From positions 1,836,001 through 1,900,000 of the forward strand of contig NZ_CP040058.1 of assembly GCF_005280655.1 (NCBI RefSeq): 64,000 nt of DNA, given 5' to 3'. Shown piece by piece: positions 9,695 through 17,767 of this stretch. The translations under genes and the position numbers were made by a program. The stretch comes from Anaerostipes rhamnosivorans. GTDB taxonomy: Bacteria > Bacillota > Clostridia > Lachnospirales > Lachnospiraceae. The number at the start of each line of letters is the position of its first letter. Within the stretch, counting starts at the first letter, position 1. The notes below the pieces were generated by a model. The model had not been told where the DNA came from. It did not search any database and worked only from the letters and a program-made list of their open reading frames with translations.

Positions 9695-10240
9695 TTATAC
9701 TGTCATGATCTCTTTTGATTTTGCCTCCACAGCATCGTCAATCTTCTTGATGTATACGTCCGTGAGCTTCTGAACTTCCGTTTCCTGGTCCTTGAGCTGG
9801 TCGTCGTTTAATTCATTGGACTTGTTCATCTTTTTCAACTCATCGTTGGCGTCTCTGCGGATATTTCGGACAGCAACCTTAGCATTCTCTCCACGTTTCT
9901 TGATGTCCTTCGCAAGATCTTTTCTGCGCTCTTCCGTAAGTTCCGGGAAGTTTAAGCGGACAGCAGATCCGTCATTGTTGGGGGTAATCCCAATGTCAGA
10001 CATCATAATGGCTTTTTCGATCTCACCGAGCAGATTCGGTTCCCAAGGCTGAATCAGAATTGTCCTTGCCTCCGGGACAGATACATTACCCACCTGCTGG
10101 ATCGGAGTCGGAACTCCGTAATAATCCACTGTGACTTTGTCTAAAACGTGGGGATTGGCACGTCCGGCACGAATTGCCATAAACTCTGTTGTCATACTCT
10201 CATATGATTTCTGCATCTTTTCTTCAAATTTCTTTAACAT
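9695..10240 (-). CDS. frr: ribosome recycling factor
   Basis: Splits post-termination ribosomes together with EF-G. It has 181 aa, against 185 in the family. Typical sequences are present: the helical start KKFEEKMQKSYESM, GRANPHVLDKVTVDYYGVPTPIQQV and LPELTEERRKDLAK. The start ATG follows a strong GGAGGAAG. The upstream neighbour is pyrH, the near-universal order, and a terminator follows. Confidence 0.97.
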   Translation of the reverse strand: MLKKFEEKMQKSYESMTTEFMAIRAGRANPHVLDKVTVDYYGVPTPIQQVGNVSVPEARTILIQPWEPNLLGEIEKAIMMSDIGITPNNDGSAVRLNFPELTEERRKDLAKDIKKRGENAKVAVRNIRRDANDELKKMNKSNELNDDQLKDQETEVQKLTDVYIKKIDDAVEAKSKEIMTV

Positions 10241-10258
10241 CTTTCTTCCTCCTATTAT

Positions 10259-10972
10259 TTAAACGGTCACATAGGTACCGTTAAATTCTCCTTTTAATAG
10301 ATTGGCAATGCTGTCTGGCTCATTGAGACCGAAGACCGCAAGGGGCATCTTATTCTCCAGACACATGATAGTCGCGGTCAAGTCCACTACCGCAAGCTTT
10401 TGGTCTAAAACTTCATCTAACGTAATGGAATCGTATTTTTGGGCCTCTGGATTGACGGCGGGATCGCTGTCATAGACACCGTCAATAGACTTAGCCAGAA
10501 GGATCGCGTCAGCTTCAATCTCCACGGCACGAAGAGCAGTGGCCGTATCGGTAGAAAAATACGGATGTCCAGTTCCGCCTGCAAAAAAGGCGATTTTCCC
10601 TTCTTCCATGGCTTTAACTGCCTTGTCCTTGGAAAACAGCTCTGTGAAGGAGCCGCACACAAACGGGGTGAACACCTCAGTGTCAAGTCCGGCAGTGCGG
10701 AAAGCGTCCGCTACATAAATACAGTTCATCACAGTGGCCAGCATGCCGATCTGGTCCGCCTTGGTGCGTTCCATGTTCTCACTGGTGCGCCCGCGCCAGA
10801 AATTTCCGCCGCCGATGACAATGGAGATCTGAAGTCCCTGGTCAGAAAGGGCCTTCACCTGTCTTGCCACATCCATGCAGGTGGCTTCATCAAAACCGGT
10901 CTTTTTATCCCCTGCAAGGGCTTCACCGCTTAGTTTTAAAAGAACTCTCTTCATATCCTTTATATCGTTCAT
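10259..10972 (-). CDS. pyrH: UMP kinase
   Basis: Phosphorylates UMP to UDP with ATP; amino-acid-kinase fold, hexameric, the first step of pyrimidine triphosphate synthesis. It has 237 aa. Visible are the phosphate-binding VLLKLSGEAL, VIGGGNFWRG near residue 54-63 and FAGGTGHPYFSTDTATALRA. There are three in-frame ATGs. The one at 10972 (MNDIKDMKRV) has TGAGG 7 nt upstream, whereas the ATG at 10978 would be too close to the ribosome-binding site. It heads the pyrH-frr unit from the promoter at 11016-11044. Confidence 0.96.
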   Translation of the reverse strand: MNDIKDMKRVLLKLSGEALAGDKKTGFDEATCMDVARQVKALSDQGLQISIVIGGGNFWRGRTSENMERTKADQIGMLATVMNCIYVADAFRTAGLDTEVFTPFVCGSFTELFSKDKAVKAMEEGKIAFFAGGTGHPYFSTDTATALRAVEIEADAILLAKSIDGVYDSDPAVNPEAQKYDSITLDEVLDQKLAVVDLTATIMCLENKMPLAVFGLNEPDSIANLLKGEFNGTYVTV

Positions 10973-11015
10973 GAACATACCTCATCTATCGTATTTTTCT
11001 GTTTCTCTCTGATGA

Positions 11016-11044
11016 ATTATAGCATAAACAATAGCAAAGGACAA
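11016..11044 (-). promoter_or_regulatory. promoter of pyrH-frr
   Basis: Minus strand TTGTCC (11044-11039), 17-nt spacer, consensus TATAAT (11021-11016). Transcription would start about 40 nt before the pyrH ATG. Confidence 0.65.
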
Positions 11045-11076
11045 CTGAAAATCAGCTGCCCGGATCTATGACTTTC

Positions 11077-11523
11077 CTACAGAGTTTCACTGTCCAATAT
11101 GACGGTAAAAGGCCCGTCATTGGTCAGGCTCACTTCCATCTCCGCACCGAAAATTCCCGTTTCCACCCTGGGAATTATAGCCCTGCACTGAGCAATGATA
11201 TATTCATACAGTTCTTCAGCCAGATCCGGTTTTCCTGCATTGGTAAAGGAAGGCCGGTTGCCTTTTTTACAGTCCGCATAGAGTGTAAACTGGGAGATAA
11301 GCAGCAGACTGCCGTCCACATCCTTAAGGGAAAGATTTGTCTTTCCGTCTGCATCGTCAAAGATTCTAAGCCCTGTCATCTTCTTGACCAGCTTATCCGC
11401 CGTATTCCTCGTGTCGCCGTGGCCCACCCCGATCAGAACAAGAAATCCTTTCTCAATGCTGCCCACTGTCTTTTGATCCACGTCAACCTTGGCGCGGCTG
11501 ACTCTCTGTATCACAAATTTCAT
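11077..11523 (-). CDS. dtd: D-aminoacyl-tRNA deacylase
   Basis: Hydrolyses D-aminoacyl-tRNA, keeping D-amino acids out of translation. It has 148 aa, the family length. The start [16 protein letters not shown], the [17 protein letters not shown] motif and the C-terminal [16 protein letters not shown] region (which carries the Gly-Pro-type specificity element, here NDGP) fit the family. The open frame extends upstream into the amidohydrolase gene. The ATG at 11523 has GAGGGACA before it and matches the family N terminus. It is the last gene of the operon starting near 15.3 kb. Confidence 0.95.
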   Translation of the reverse strand: MKFVIQRVSRAKVDVDQKTVGSIEKGFLVLIGVGHGDTRNTADKLVKKMTGLRIFDDADGKTNLSLKDVDGSLLLISQFTLYADCKKGNRPSFTNAGKPDLAEELYEYIIAQCRAIIPRVETGIFGAEMEVSLTNDGPFTVILDSETL

Positions 11524-11539
11524 AATGTCCCTCTTTCCA

Positions 11540-12823
11540 TTAAGATCCGAAGATTCTTTCCGTGATTTCTTCTGCTTTTGTATAAATCCTTTCCGGTTCT
11601 TCCCCGATAAAGAATTCCCCGTCCTCATAGAGAATGTTTCCCGCGACCATAGCAAGGCGCACATTCTGCTTGCTTCCGCTATAGACAAGGTTCTTCGTCA
11701 AGTTATGAAACGGCCTCATGTTGGGCTGGTTTACATCGATGAGGATCAAATCCGCCTGCTTTCCCTCGCTGAGGGTATCACAGTCTGCAAGGCCCATGGC
11801 GGCCGCACCACCTAAGGTAGCCATTTTAAGCACCTCATCGGCATCGGTGACAGAGGCATCATTCTCCCGGTACTTGGATAATCCGGTCACCAAAAACATC
11901 TCCCGGAACATATCCAGACAGTTGTTGCTGGCAGGACCGTCTGTTCCGATCGCCAAAGGAATCCCCATATCCATCATCTGCCTCACCGGGGCGATACCGC
12001 TGGCAAGCTTTAGATTGGATGCAGGGTTTGTGATGACAAAGACACCTCTTTTCTTTAAGATTTCCAAGTCCTCTGTCTCCATATGGACACAGTGAAAGCA
12101 GCCTCCGCCGTGCTGAAACAGATCCAGACTGTCCAGATAGGCTGTGGGCGTCATGCCGGTGCGTTCCCTGCAGGACAGAACTTCTGGCTGACCTTCCGAA
12201 CTGTGGGTATAGACTGGTGCCTTATATTTGCTGGAAAGTGCGGCCACACAGCGCAGATTTTCTCTGGAGGTTGTATACTCTGCATGAAAACCAAGCTGAA
12301 AGCTGATCAAACTTCCAGGCTGATTGTATCTCTGGTACCACTCCTCCATCTGTTCGACCGACTGGGAAAAATCATTCATCGCGCCGCAGAGTACGGTCCT
12401 GAATCCACAGTCCCTTGACGCCTGCGCAATGGTATCAGGAGTCAGGTACATATCAAAGTTGGCTGTAATTCCGCTGGTTAGATATTCCATGACCGCAAGC
12501 TTAGACAGATGATAAATATCCTCAGGTGTAAGCTTTGCCTCCCACGGAAATACCTGCTTGTTCAGCCATTGGAGCAGCGGCAGGTCATCTGCATGGGAGC
12601 GGAGAAAGGTCATGGCAGAATGGGTATGTGCATTCTTAAATCCAGGCATAATCAGCCCACCCCTGGCATCGATAGATCTCTCCCACTGAAGCCCTGACAA
12701 ATACTGGCCGGAAACCTTTTCTCCTGCATATGCAATGCGGGAATCCTCGACCCAGACTTCTCCGTCCAGGAACTTCATCCCGTTTTCTAGCGTAAGAACT
12801 TTACCATTATAGATCCGTATCAT
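11540..12823 (-). CDS. amidohydrolase, adenosine/MTA/SAH deaminase-like
   Basis: Metal-dependent hydrolase of the amidohydrolase superfamily, 427 aa. Metal-site motifs are [12 protein letters not shown] near residues 54-65, [17 protein letters not shown] and [11 protein letters not shown], which are typical of the MtaD/SsnA/TrzN branch acting on amino-purine nucleosides. The neighbour upstream is purine nucleoside phosphorylase, so deamination of adenosine, 5'-deoxyadenosine, methylthioadenosine or S-adenosylhomocysteine followed by phosphorolysis is the natural guess; the exact substrate cannot be read from sequence. The start ATG at 12823 has AAAGGAGG 7 nt upstream. Confidence 0.8.
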   Translation of the reverse strand: MIRIYNGKVLTLENGMKFLDGEVWVEDSRIAYAGEKVSGQYLSGLQWERSIDARGGLIMPGFKNAHTHSAMTFLRSHADDLPLLQWLNKQVFPWEAKLTPEDIYHLSKLAVMEYLTSGITANFDMYLTPDTIAQASRDCGFRTVLCGAMNDFSQSVEQMEEWYQRYNQPGSLISFQLGFHAEYTTSRENLRCVAALSSKYKAPVYTHSSEGQPEVLSCRERTGMTPTAYLDSLDLFQHGGGCFHCVHMETEDLEILKKRGVFVITNPASNLKLASGIAPVRQMMDMGIPLAIGTDGPASNNCLDMFREMFLVTGLSKYRENDASVTDADEVLKMATLGGAAAMGLADCDTLSEGKQADLILIDVNQPNMRPFHNLTKNLVYSGSKQNVRLAMVAGNILYEDGEFFIGEEPERIYTKAEEITERIFGS

Positions 12824-12857
12824 CAGGATACCTCCTTTGGCAATTTCTCCTGTCCGG

Positions 12858-13691
12858 TCACAGCAGCTCTGCGATCCCCGTGACGGCGGCATGGATTAAT
12901 GCCTTAAACTGAGGTGCCGCTTTGTCCGCTGTCTCCTGGACTTCTTCATGGGAAAGAGGTTTCATGGTGATACCGGCCCCCGGATTGGTGATACAGGAAA
13001 TTCCGCAGATTTTCATGCCCATATGTTTTGCCGCAACCGCCTCACAGGCAGTGCTCATACCCACCGCGTCAGCCCCCAGGATTCTGCACATCTTGATCTC
13101 CTGGGGAGATTCAAAATTCGGACCGCTCAGCTGAACATAAATTCCCTCTTTCAAATCAATATTCAGTTTTCTTGCCGCTTTCAACAGAACATCCTGAAAT
13201 CTGTCATTGTAGATTCCTGTCATGTCGCAGAATCGTTCTCCCAGCTTCTCCAGATTCGGTCCGATCAGCGGTGACGGGACAAAGGTAGAGATCTGGTCCG
13301 TGATCATCATAAAATCACCAGCATCAAACTCATCGTTGACTCCTCCTGCTGCATTGGTAAGGATCAGGGCTTTAGCGCCCATCATCTTCATCAGGCGGAT
13401 TGGCAGGACCACATCGGTCATATCATAGCCTTCATAATAATGGACCCTTCCCTGCATGATCACTACGGGTACCTTCTCTATATATCCGAAGATAAACCTT
13501 CCCTTGTGGCCTTCCACGGTAGACACTGGGAAACCGGGAAGATCACGGTAATCCACCACAGTTTCGATCTGGATCTCCTCGGCATAATCTCCGAGTCCTG
13601 ACCCAAGCACAATGGCTACCAAAGGCTTAAAATCTGTTTTTTCCTGCATGCTCTCATAGCATTGCTGTAATTTTTCATAAACCGCATTCAT
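12858..13691 (-). CDS. punA: purine nucleoside phosphorylase, trimeric type
   Basis: Phosphorolysis of (deoxy)inosine and guanosine to the free base plus ribose 1-phosphate; purine salvage. It has 277 aa. Motifs: VLGSGLGDYAEE (phosphate loop), MQGRVHYYEGYDM, LTNAAGGVN and, near the C terminus, GISCITNPGAG with the Asn that favours 6-oxopurines. The ATG at 13691 lies 7-8 nt after GGAGGG; a GTG three bases earlier is too close to the ribosome-binding site. It is followed 34 nt later by the amidohydrolase, suggesting a deaminase-phosphorylase pair. Confidence 0.93.
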   Translation of the reverse strand: MNAVYEKLQQCYESMQEKTDFKPLVAIVLGSGLGDYAEEIQIETVVDYRDLPGFPVSTVEGHKGRFIFGYIEKVPVVIMQGRVHYYEGYDMTDVVLPIRLMKMMGAKALILTNAAGGVNDEFDAGDFMMITDQISTFVPSPLIGPNLEKLGERFCDMTGIYNDRFQDVLLKAARKLNIDLKEGIYVQLSGPNFESPQEIKMCRILGADAVGMSTACEAVAAKHMGMKICGISCITNPGAGITMKPLSHEEVQETADKAAPQFKALIHAAVTGIAELL

Positions 13692-13704
13692 CACGGTCCC
13701 TCCT

Positions 13705-14268
13705 TTATGAAATCAAATCTATTTTATATTCTGTTCCATGTTCTGACAGCCATTTCTTCTGCTGTTTATAATCCGGCATATACCGTGCCACAACCTGGTA
13801 AAATGCCGGGGAGTGATTCATGACCTTTAAATGGGAAAGCTCATGGACCACAACATATTCAAGTACCTTCCGGGGCATCAGGATCAGTTTCCAGTTAAAA
13901 TTCAAATTGCCTTTGCTGCTTGCGCTGCCCCAGCGTGTCTTCTGCTCCCGGATCGTTATTTTCTTGTAAGAAACGCCCATCCGTCTGGCATACAGTCTGC
14001 ACAGCTGTGTAATCACAGACCTTGCCTCCTGGATATAGTCTTCCCGTTCCTCTGCCGTCATACGGAAGATCTTTTGGTTTTTTTCTCTTTCCCCAGCCTT
14101 CTTTACATGATGTGCGATCCAATCTTGCTTTTCTTGCAAAAACCTGGTGATCTCACTCTTTGGGAAATTCCGGGGCGCCCGGACGACAACTCTGCCGTCG
14201 AAAGCCACGGAGACCGCCAGGGTTTTTCTCTTGCTGTAGACTACCTCGTAGGCTAATGCCTGTTCCAC
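13705..14268 (-). CDS. YgjP-like zinc metallopeptidase (DUF45 family)
   Basis: 187 aa. Carries the zincin signature HELSHLKVMNHSPAFY near residues 143-158, the HExxHxxxxxH pattern of the YgjP/WLM-like family, and the family-typical TRWGSASSKGNLNFNW upstream of it. No signal peptide is evident, so it is probably cytoplasmic; the substrate is unknown. The start is GTG at 14268, inside the last codons of the upstream gene (16-nt overlap), with AAGGGG about 11 nt upstream, so translation is coupled. Confidence 0.8.
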   Translation of the reverse strand: MEQALAYEVVYSKRKTLAVSVAFDGRVVVRAPRNFPKSEITRFLQEKQDWIAHHVKKAGEREKNQKIFRMTAEEREDYIQEARSVITQLCRLYARRMGVSYKKITIREQKTRWGSASSKGNLNFNWKLILMPRKVLEYVVVHELSHLKVMNHSPAFYQVVARYMPDYKQQKKWLSEHGTEYKIDLIS

Positions 14269-14855
14269 CGGTAATACACCCCTTCCATCCAGGCTTTGGA
14301 TGCCGCAAAGTATTCCCGGAGCCTGTCTTTATGCCTGTTTCGGTAGATCATGGAATCCACGATGATGCCATGGGCATCTAGACCCGCTGTCTCTGCCAGA
14401 TAGTCTGTTCTTGGGATGTAGAGCTTTTGTGTACATACATAAAATGTCTTCCCCTGGAATGCGGACTGGGTATTCTTCATCGTTTGAAATGTGTCAAATC
14501 CGTTCCGGTCCTCATACAGTTTATCTTCGGGAAACCCTCTTAGAAGTAGATACATCTTCATGAATTTTACTTCTCTGGCCGTACCCGAAACTAAAATGCA
14601 GCTTCCTATTCCTGAGCGGTAAAGCCGCAACGCTCCGTCTAAGCGGTCTTTTAACTGCGCTCCGATGACACCGTTTTTCACAAGGGCACCGGGAACAAGG
14701 ATTCCATCCCGCTTTTTTAGTGCCTCACAAAAGAAGACATCCGGCACCGCCCGTTTCTGCTTTCCGTGAAGCTTTCGGTAAGCAAAGAAAGAAAATACGG
14801 CAGGCAGGAGCCCCGAAAGGAGCCAGGGCCATATTCGTTTTTTTCTATGATTCAT
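14253..14855 (-). CDS. YdcF/SanA-like membrane-anchored protein (DUF218)
   Basis: 200 aa. One N-terminal membrane helix (residues 8-24) is followed by a DUF218-type Rossmann-like domain: DGILVPGALVKNG, LKDRLDGALRLYRSG, ILVSGTAREVKFMKMYLL and the Asn/Asp-rich RNGFDTFQTMKNT. Relatives include SanA (vancomycin sensitivity) and YdcF; they act in envelope integrity, but the chemistry is not settled. The start ATG has GGAGCAG upstream and lies 11 nt after the stop of the Thr-rich gene. Family placement is by motif only. Confidence 0.75.
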   Translation of the reverse strand: MNHRKKRIWPWLLSGLLPAVFSFFAYRKLHGKQKRAVPDVFFCEALKKRDGILVPGALVKNGVIGAQLKDRLDGALRLYRSGIGSCILVSGTAREVKFMKMYLLLRGFPEDKLYEDRNGFDTFQTMKNTQSAFQGKTFYVCTQKLYIPRTDYLAETAGLDAHGIIVDSMIYRNRHKDRLREYFAASKAWMEGVYYRWNRH

Positions 14856-14866
14856 CTGTCTGCTCC

Positions 14867-15268
14867 TTACTGGCTTTCCTCTTGATCTTGTTCCTGCTGC
14901 TGGGATGTGGTCGGCTGCTGTTCCGTGGTCGTAGGTTTTGGCGCTTCTGTCTTCTGTGTCGCCGTTGTTGTCTTCTGACGTTCTGTGGTAGTCTTATGGT
15001 GCTGTTTCCGTGTGGTGGATTTCTGCCGGGCAGTGGTTGTACTGCGGTATCTCGTTGCGGTACTGTTCGTGTGATCCTCCGGCGTCTGCCCATCCTCTGA
15101 ATAAGTTGTATCCTCATCGGACGCATCCTCTGTGGAGGTCTCCGTTGTTGCCTTCTCTTTCTTATCCTTTTTAAGGCCGCCGGAAAATGCCACAACGATC
15201 ACCATACAAATGATCACAGCCACTGTCCCGAAGATCAGTGCGATCATATTTTTTTTGCTGATATGCAT
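14867..15268 (-). CDS. membrane-anchored Thr/Gln-rich low-complexity protein
   Basis: 133 aa, no recognised family. An N-terminal helix (residues 8-28) is followed by about 100 residues made almost only of Thr, Glu, Gln, Lys, Ser and Arg (for example TTTARQKSTTRKQ). This would place a disordered, perhaps glycosylated or wall-spanning, tail outside the cell. There is no sorting signal and no cysteine lipobox. The start ATG has AGGAGATAG upstream. It is first in the operon behind the consensus promoter at 15329-15357. Confidence 0.7.
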   Translation of the reverse strand: MHISKKNMIALIFGTVAVIICMVIVVAFSGGLKKDKKEKATTETSTEDASDEDTTYSEDGQTPEDHTNSTATRYRSTTTARQKSTTRKQHHKTTTERQKTTTATQKTEAPKPTTTEQQPTTSQQQEQDQEESQ

Positions 15269-15328
15269 TGTCCTATCTCCTGTTCTTATATTCGTTCCTG
15301 TATTATTTTTATTCTTTATGCCGTCTTC

Positions 15329-15357
15329 ATTATAAAAGAGGAATGGTAGTGTGTCAA
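15329..15357 (-). promoter_or_regulatory. consensus sigma-A promoter for the 15.3-11.1 kb operon
   Basis: Minus strand TTGACA (15357-15352), exactly 17 nt, TATAAT (15334-15329). Both hexamers match consensus, the strongest promoter seen in the window. The leader to the first ATG is about 55 nt. Confidence 0.85.
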
Positions 15358-15376
15358 ATTTTACTAAAAAGAAATT

Positions 15377-15411
15377 AATTCATATCAATTCGCTGGGAAT
15401 TATGTAGAATC
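15377..15411. promoter_or_regulatory. dyad between divergent promoters, upstream of fprA
   Basis: AATTC-N5-GAATT at 15387-15401 is flanked symmetrically by a further AATTC (15377-15381) and GAAT (15407-15410), giving a 35-bp two-tiered dyad. It lies between the -35 of the leftward operon and the -35 of fprA, a position fit for a regulator of either. Confidence 0.4.
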
Positions 15412-15433
15412 TTTTTCAGTTGGTATATTTGAC

Positions 15434-15462
15434 TTGTAAAATGGATTTTTGGATATTATACT
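15434..15462 (+). promoter_or_regulatory. putative promoter of fprA
   Basis: TTGTAA (15434-15439), 17 nt, TATACT (15457-15462). A TTGACT lies five bases further upstream but with a spacer of 22. The ribosome-binding site AAGGGGATG follows at about 15504. Confidence 0.5.
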
Positions 15463-15517
15463 ATTAGAGAAATCACATTGACAAAAAATAATCAAAATAA
15501 GTTAAGGGGATGAAATC

Positions 15518-16717
15518 ATGTACTGCACAAAAAATATTACAGATGATTTATATTGGATCGGCGGCAACGACAGAAGGCTCGCCCTTTTTGAAAACATTTT
15601 TCCTGTGCCAAATGGTGTTTCCTACAACGCCTATGTACTGTTAGATGAAAAGACAGTACTTTTGGATACAGTGGACAAGGCTGTAGGAGAACAGTTTTTT
15701 GAAAACCTCACTCACGTGCTGGGAGAACGGGATCTGGATTATGTAATCATCAACCACATGGAGCCTGACCACTGTGCCATGTTAAAGGAAGTTATATTCC
15801 GCTATCCGAAAGTCCAGGTCGTGTGCAATGCCAAAACAGCGGACATTATCAAACAATTTTTCAAAATTGAAACTGACGCACTTATCGTAAAAGAAAACGA
15901 TACTCTGTGTACAGGAAAGCATACCTTCACCTTCCTCATGGCGCCGATGGTCCACTGGCCGGAAGTCATGGTCACCTATGATACCACGGATAAGGTTCTG
16001 TATTCCGCAGACGCTTTCGGTACTTTCGGGGCGATCAACGGCAATCTGTTTGCAGACGAAGTGGATTTTGAGACGAAGTGGCTGGACGATGCGAGAAGAT
16101 ATTACACAAATATCGTAGGAAAATACGGAGCACAGGTTCAGGCTCTGTTAAAGAAGGCATCCAAGGTAGATATTGAGATGATCTGCCCGCTTCACGGACC
16201 AGTATGGCGCACAAACATTGGATGGTTTGTTGAGAAATACCAGAAATGGAGCACCTACGAGCCGGAAGACCAGGGCGTGATGATCGCCTATGCATCTATC
16301 TACGGCAATACTGAGAACGCTGCCAATGTACTGGCCTCCCGCCTGGCCGACAAGGGGCTTAAGAATATTGCTATGTACGATGTATCCGTGACCCATCCAT
16401 CTGTGGTCGTATCTGAGGCGTTCCGCGCAAGCCATCTTGTATTTGCCTCCCCGACATACAACGGCGGCATCTTCCCGAACATGGAAACTGTGCTGTTAGA
16501 CTTAAAAGCACATAACCTCCAGAAACGTACCGTTGCTTTCATGCAAAACGGTACATGGGCTGCCACTTCCGGAAGACAGATGAATGAAATGATATCCGGT
16601 ATGAAAGAAATGACAGTTCTAGAGCCAGCTATCACGATCAAATCCGCATTAAATGACAACCAGTCAGAAGAAATTGACGCAATGGTTGATGCAATTTTAG
16701 ACTCAATGGAATTATAA
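15518..16717 (+). CDS. fprA: flavodiiron protein (A-type flavoprotein)
   Basis: Reduces O2 to water and/or NO to N2O; the usual oxygen-detoxifying terminal oxidase of strict anaerobes. It has 399 aa: an N-terminal metallo-beta-lactamase-like domain with the diiron ligands HMEPDHC (H80, E82, D84, H85), later His and Asp ligands in VHWPEV, SADAFG and PLHGPVW, and a C-terminal flavodoxin domain from about 253 (IAYASIYGNTENAA). No rubredoxin or NADH-reductase domain is fused, so electrons come from separate proteins. It is monocistronic, between a promoter and a bidirectional terminator. Confidence 0.95.
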   Translation: MYCTKNITDDLYWIGGNDRRLALFENIFPVPNGVSYNAYVLLDEKTVLLDTVDKAVGEQFFENLTHVLGERDLDYVIINHMEPDHCAMLKEVIFRYPKVQVVCNAKTADIIKQFFKIETDALIVKENDTLCTGKHTFTFLMAPMVHWPEVMVTYDTTDKVLYSADAFGTFGAINGNLFADEVDFETKWLDDARRYYTNIVGKYGAQVQALLKKASKVDIEMICPLHGPVWRTNIGWFVEKYQKWSTYEPEDQGVMIAYASIYGNTENAANVLASRLADKGLKNIAMYDVSVTHPSVVVSEAFRASHLVFASPTYNGGIFPNMETVLLDLKAHNLQKRTVAFMQNGTWAATSGRQMNEMISGMKEMTVLEPAITIKSALNDNQSEEIDAMVDAILDSMEL

Positions 16718-16729
16718 AGATACGTAAAA

Positions 16730-16776
16730 AAGAAGCTTTTGGAATCCATTTTACTTCCAAAAGCTTCTTTTTTATT
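16730..16776. terminator. bidirectional terminator between fprA and moaA
   Basis: Near-perfect inverted repeat (AAGAAGCTTTTGGA / TCCAAAAGCTTCTT type arms), with A-run before and T-run after. It serves fprA on the plus strand and the moaA-ended operon on the minus strand, which converge here. Confidence 0.85.
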
Positions 16777-16779
16777 CTT

Positions 16780-17754
16780 TCATCCGCCGATCTGTGACAT
16801 CCTGCGGCTGTCTGCCCCTTCATCCAGACCCTGCTCTGAAAAGCGGTGCTTTTCAGGTTTCTCCATGACAGCCTCTGCGATGAGTTGTGAAAGTTCCTGT
16901 CTTGACACCCCGGAACGCAGAGGTTCTCTCAGCGATATGCCGCGGCTGTAGTACAGACATGGTTTTAAACATCCTTCTGGTGTCAGCCGGATCCTGTTAC
17001 ACTGCTGACAGAAATTGCAGTGAACCGCATCGATGAACCCGACAAATCCGAGAAATCCCGGGATCTTAAAATACCTGGCCGGTCCGTTGCCCCGCTTGTG
17101 TTTTGTCTCCTCGATACCGGTGTACCGGGTATGGAGAATGTTCAGGATCTCATCGCCGCTCATTCCGGTAAACTGCCTGCCATAGCCGATGGGCATCATC
17201 TCAATAAAACGGACATCCACCGGTTTTTGCCTCCCAATCTCCAGTAAATCAAAGATCTCATTGTCATTGATCCCCTTAATGATGACACAGTTGAGCTTGG
17301 TTTTCAGTCCCATATCTGCAGATCTTAGAACTGCGGACAAGACTGTTTCTGCCCCGTCTGTCCCTGTAATCTTTTGATATTTCTCCCTGTCCATCGTATC
17401 CAGGCTGATGTTGATACCGTCGATTCCTACAGCCTTCAGACGTTCAAGATAAGGCTCCAGCAGCAGTCCGTTGCTTGTGATTGTCACCTGTTTTACACCT
17501 GGAAGAAGCTTCAGGCGCTCTATAAAGGATACTGCATCTTTTCTCACCAGAGGTTCTCCGCCGGTGATCTTAAACTTGCAGATTCCCAGATCCACGGCAC
17601 TTTCGCACACGCTTAATAATTCCTCATAGCTCAGGACCTCTGCATGTTCCACTGCCGGGATATCCTGGGGCATACAATACCTGCATCTTAAATTACACCG
17701 GTCAGTGACGGAAATCCTCATGTAGTCAATATTCCGTCCGTAGATATCGTTCAT
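16780..17754 (-). CDS. moaA: GTP 3',8-cyclase MoaA
   Basis: Radical-SAM enzyme starting molybdenum cofactor synthesis (GTP to 3',8-cH2GTP). It has 324 aa. The SAM cluster CNLRCRYC is at C20/C24/C27; the second, GTP-binding cluster is in CNFCQQCNRIRLTPEGC near 250-272. GGEPLVRKD and ISLDTMD are typical. The final GG dipeptide (SQIGG) is also the family rule. No other mo-cofactor gene is nearby, so the rest of the pathway must lie elsewhere. The start is 13 nt after the aldehyde dehydrogenase stop, so it is probably the last gene of the V-ATPase operon. Confidence 0.93.
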   Translation of the reverse strand: MNDIYGRNIDYMRISVTDRCNLRCRYCMPQDIPAVEHAEVLSYEELLSVCESAVDLGICKFKITGGEPLVRKDAVSFIERLKLLPGVKQVTITSNGLLLEPYLERLKAVGIDGINISLDTMDREKYQKITGTDGAETVLSAVLRSADMGLKTKLNCVIIKGINDNEIFDLLEIGRQKPVDVRFIEMMPIGYGRQFTGMSGDEILNILHTRYTGIEETKHKRGNGPARYFKIPGFLGFVGFIDAVHCNFCQQCNRIRLTPEGCLKPCLYYSRGISLREPLRSGVSRQELSQLIAEAVMEKPEKHRFSEQGLDEGADSRRMSQIGG

Positions 17755-17767
17755 CACTGTATCCTTT

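Noticed and set aside
15479-15484. TTGACA just before fprA as its -35
   Set aside because: No -10 at a suitable distance; the next AT-rich hexamer would run into the ribosome-binding site.
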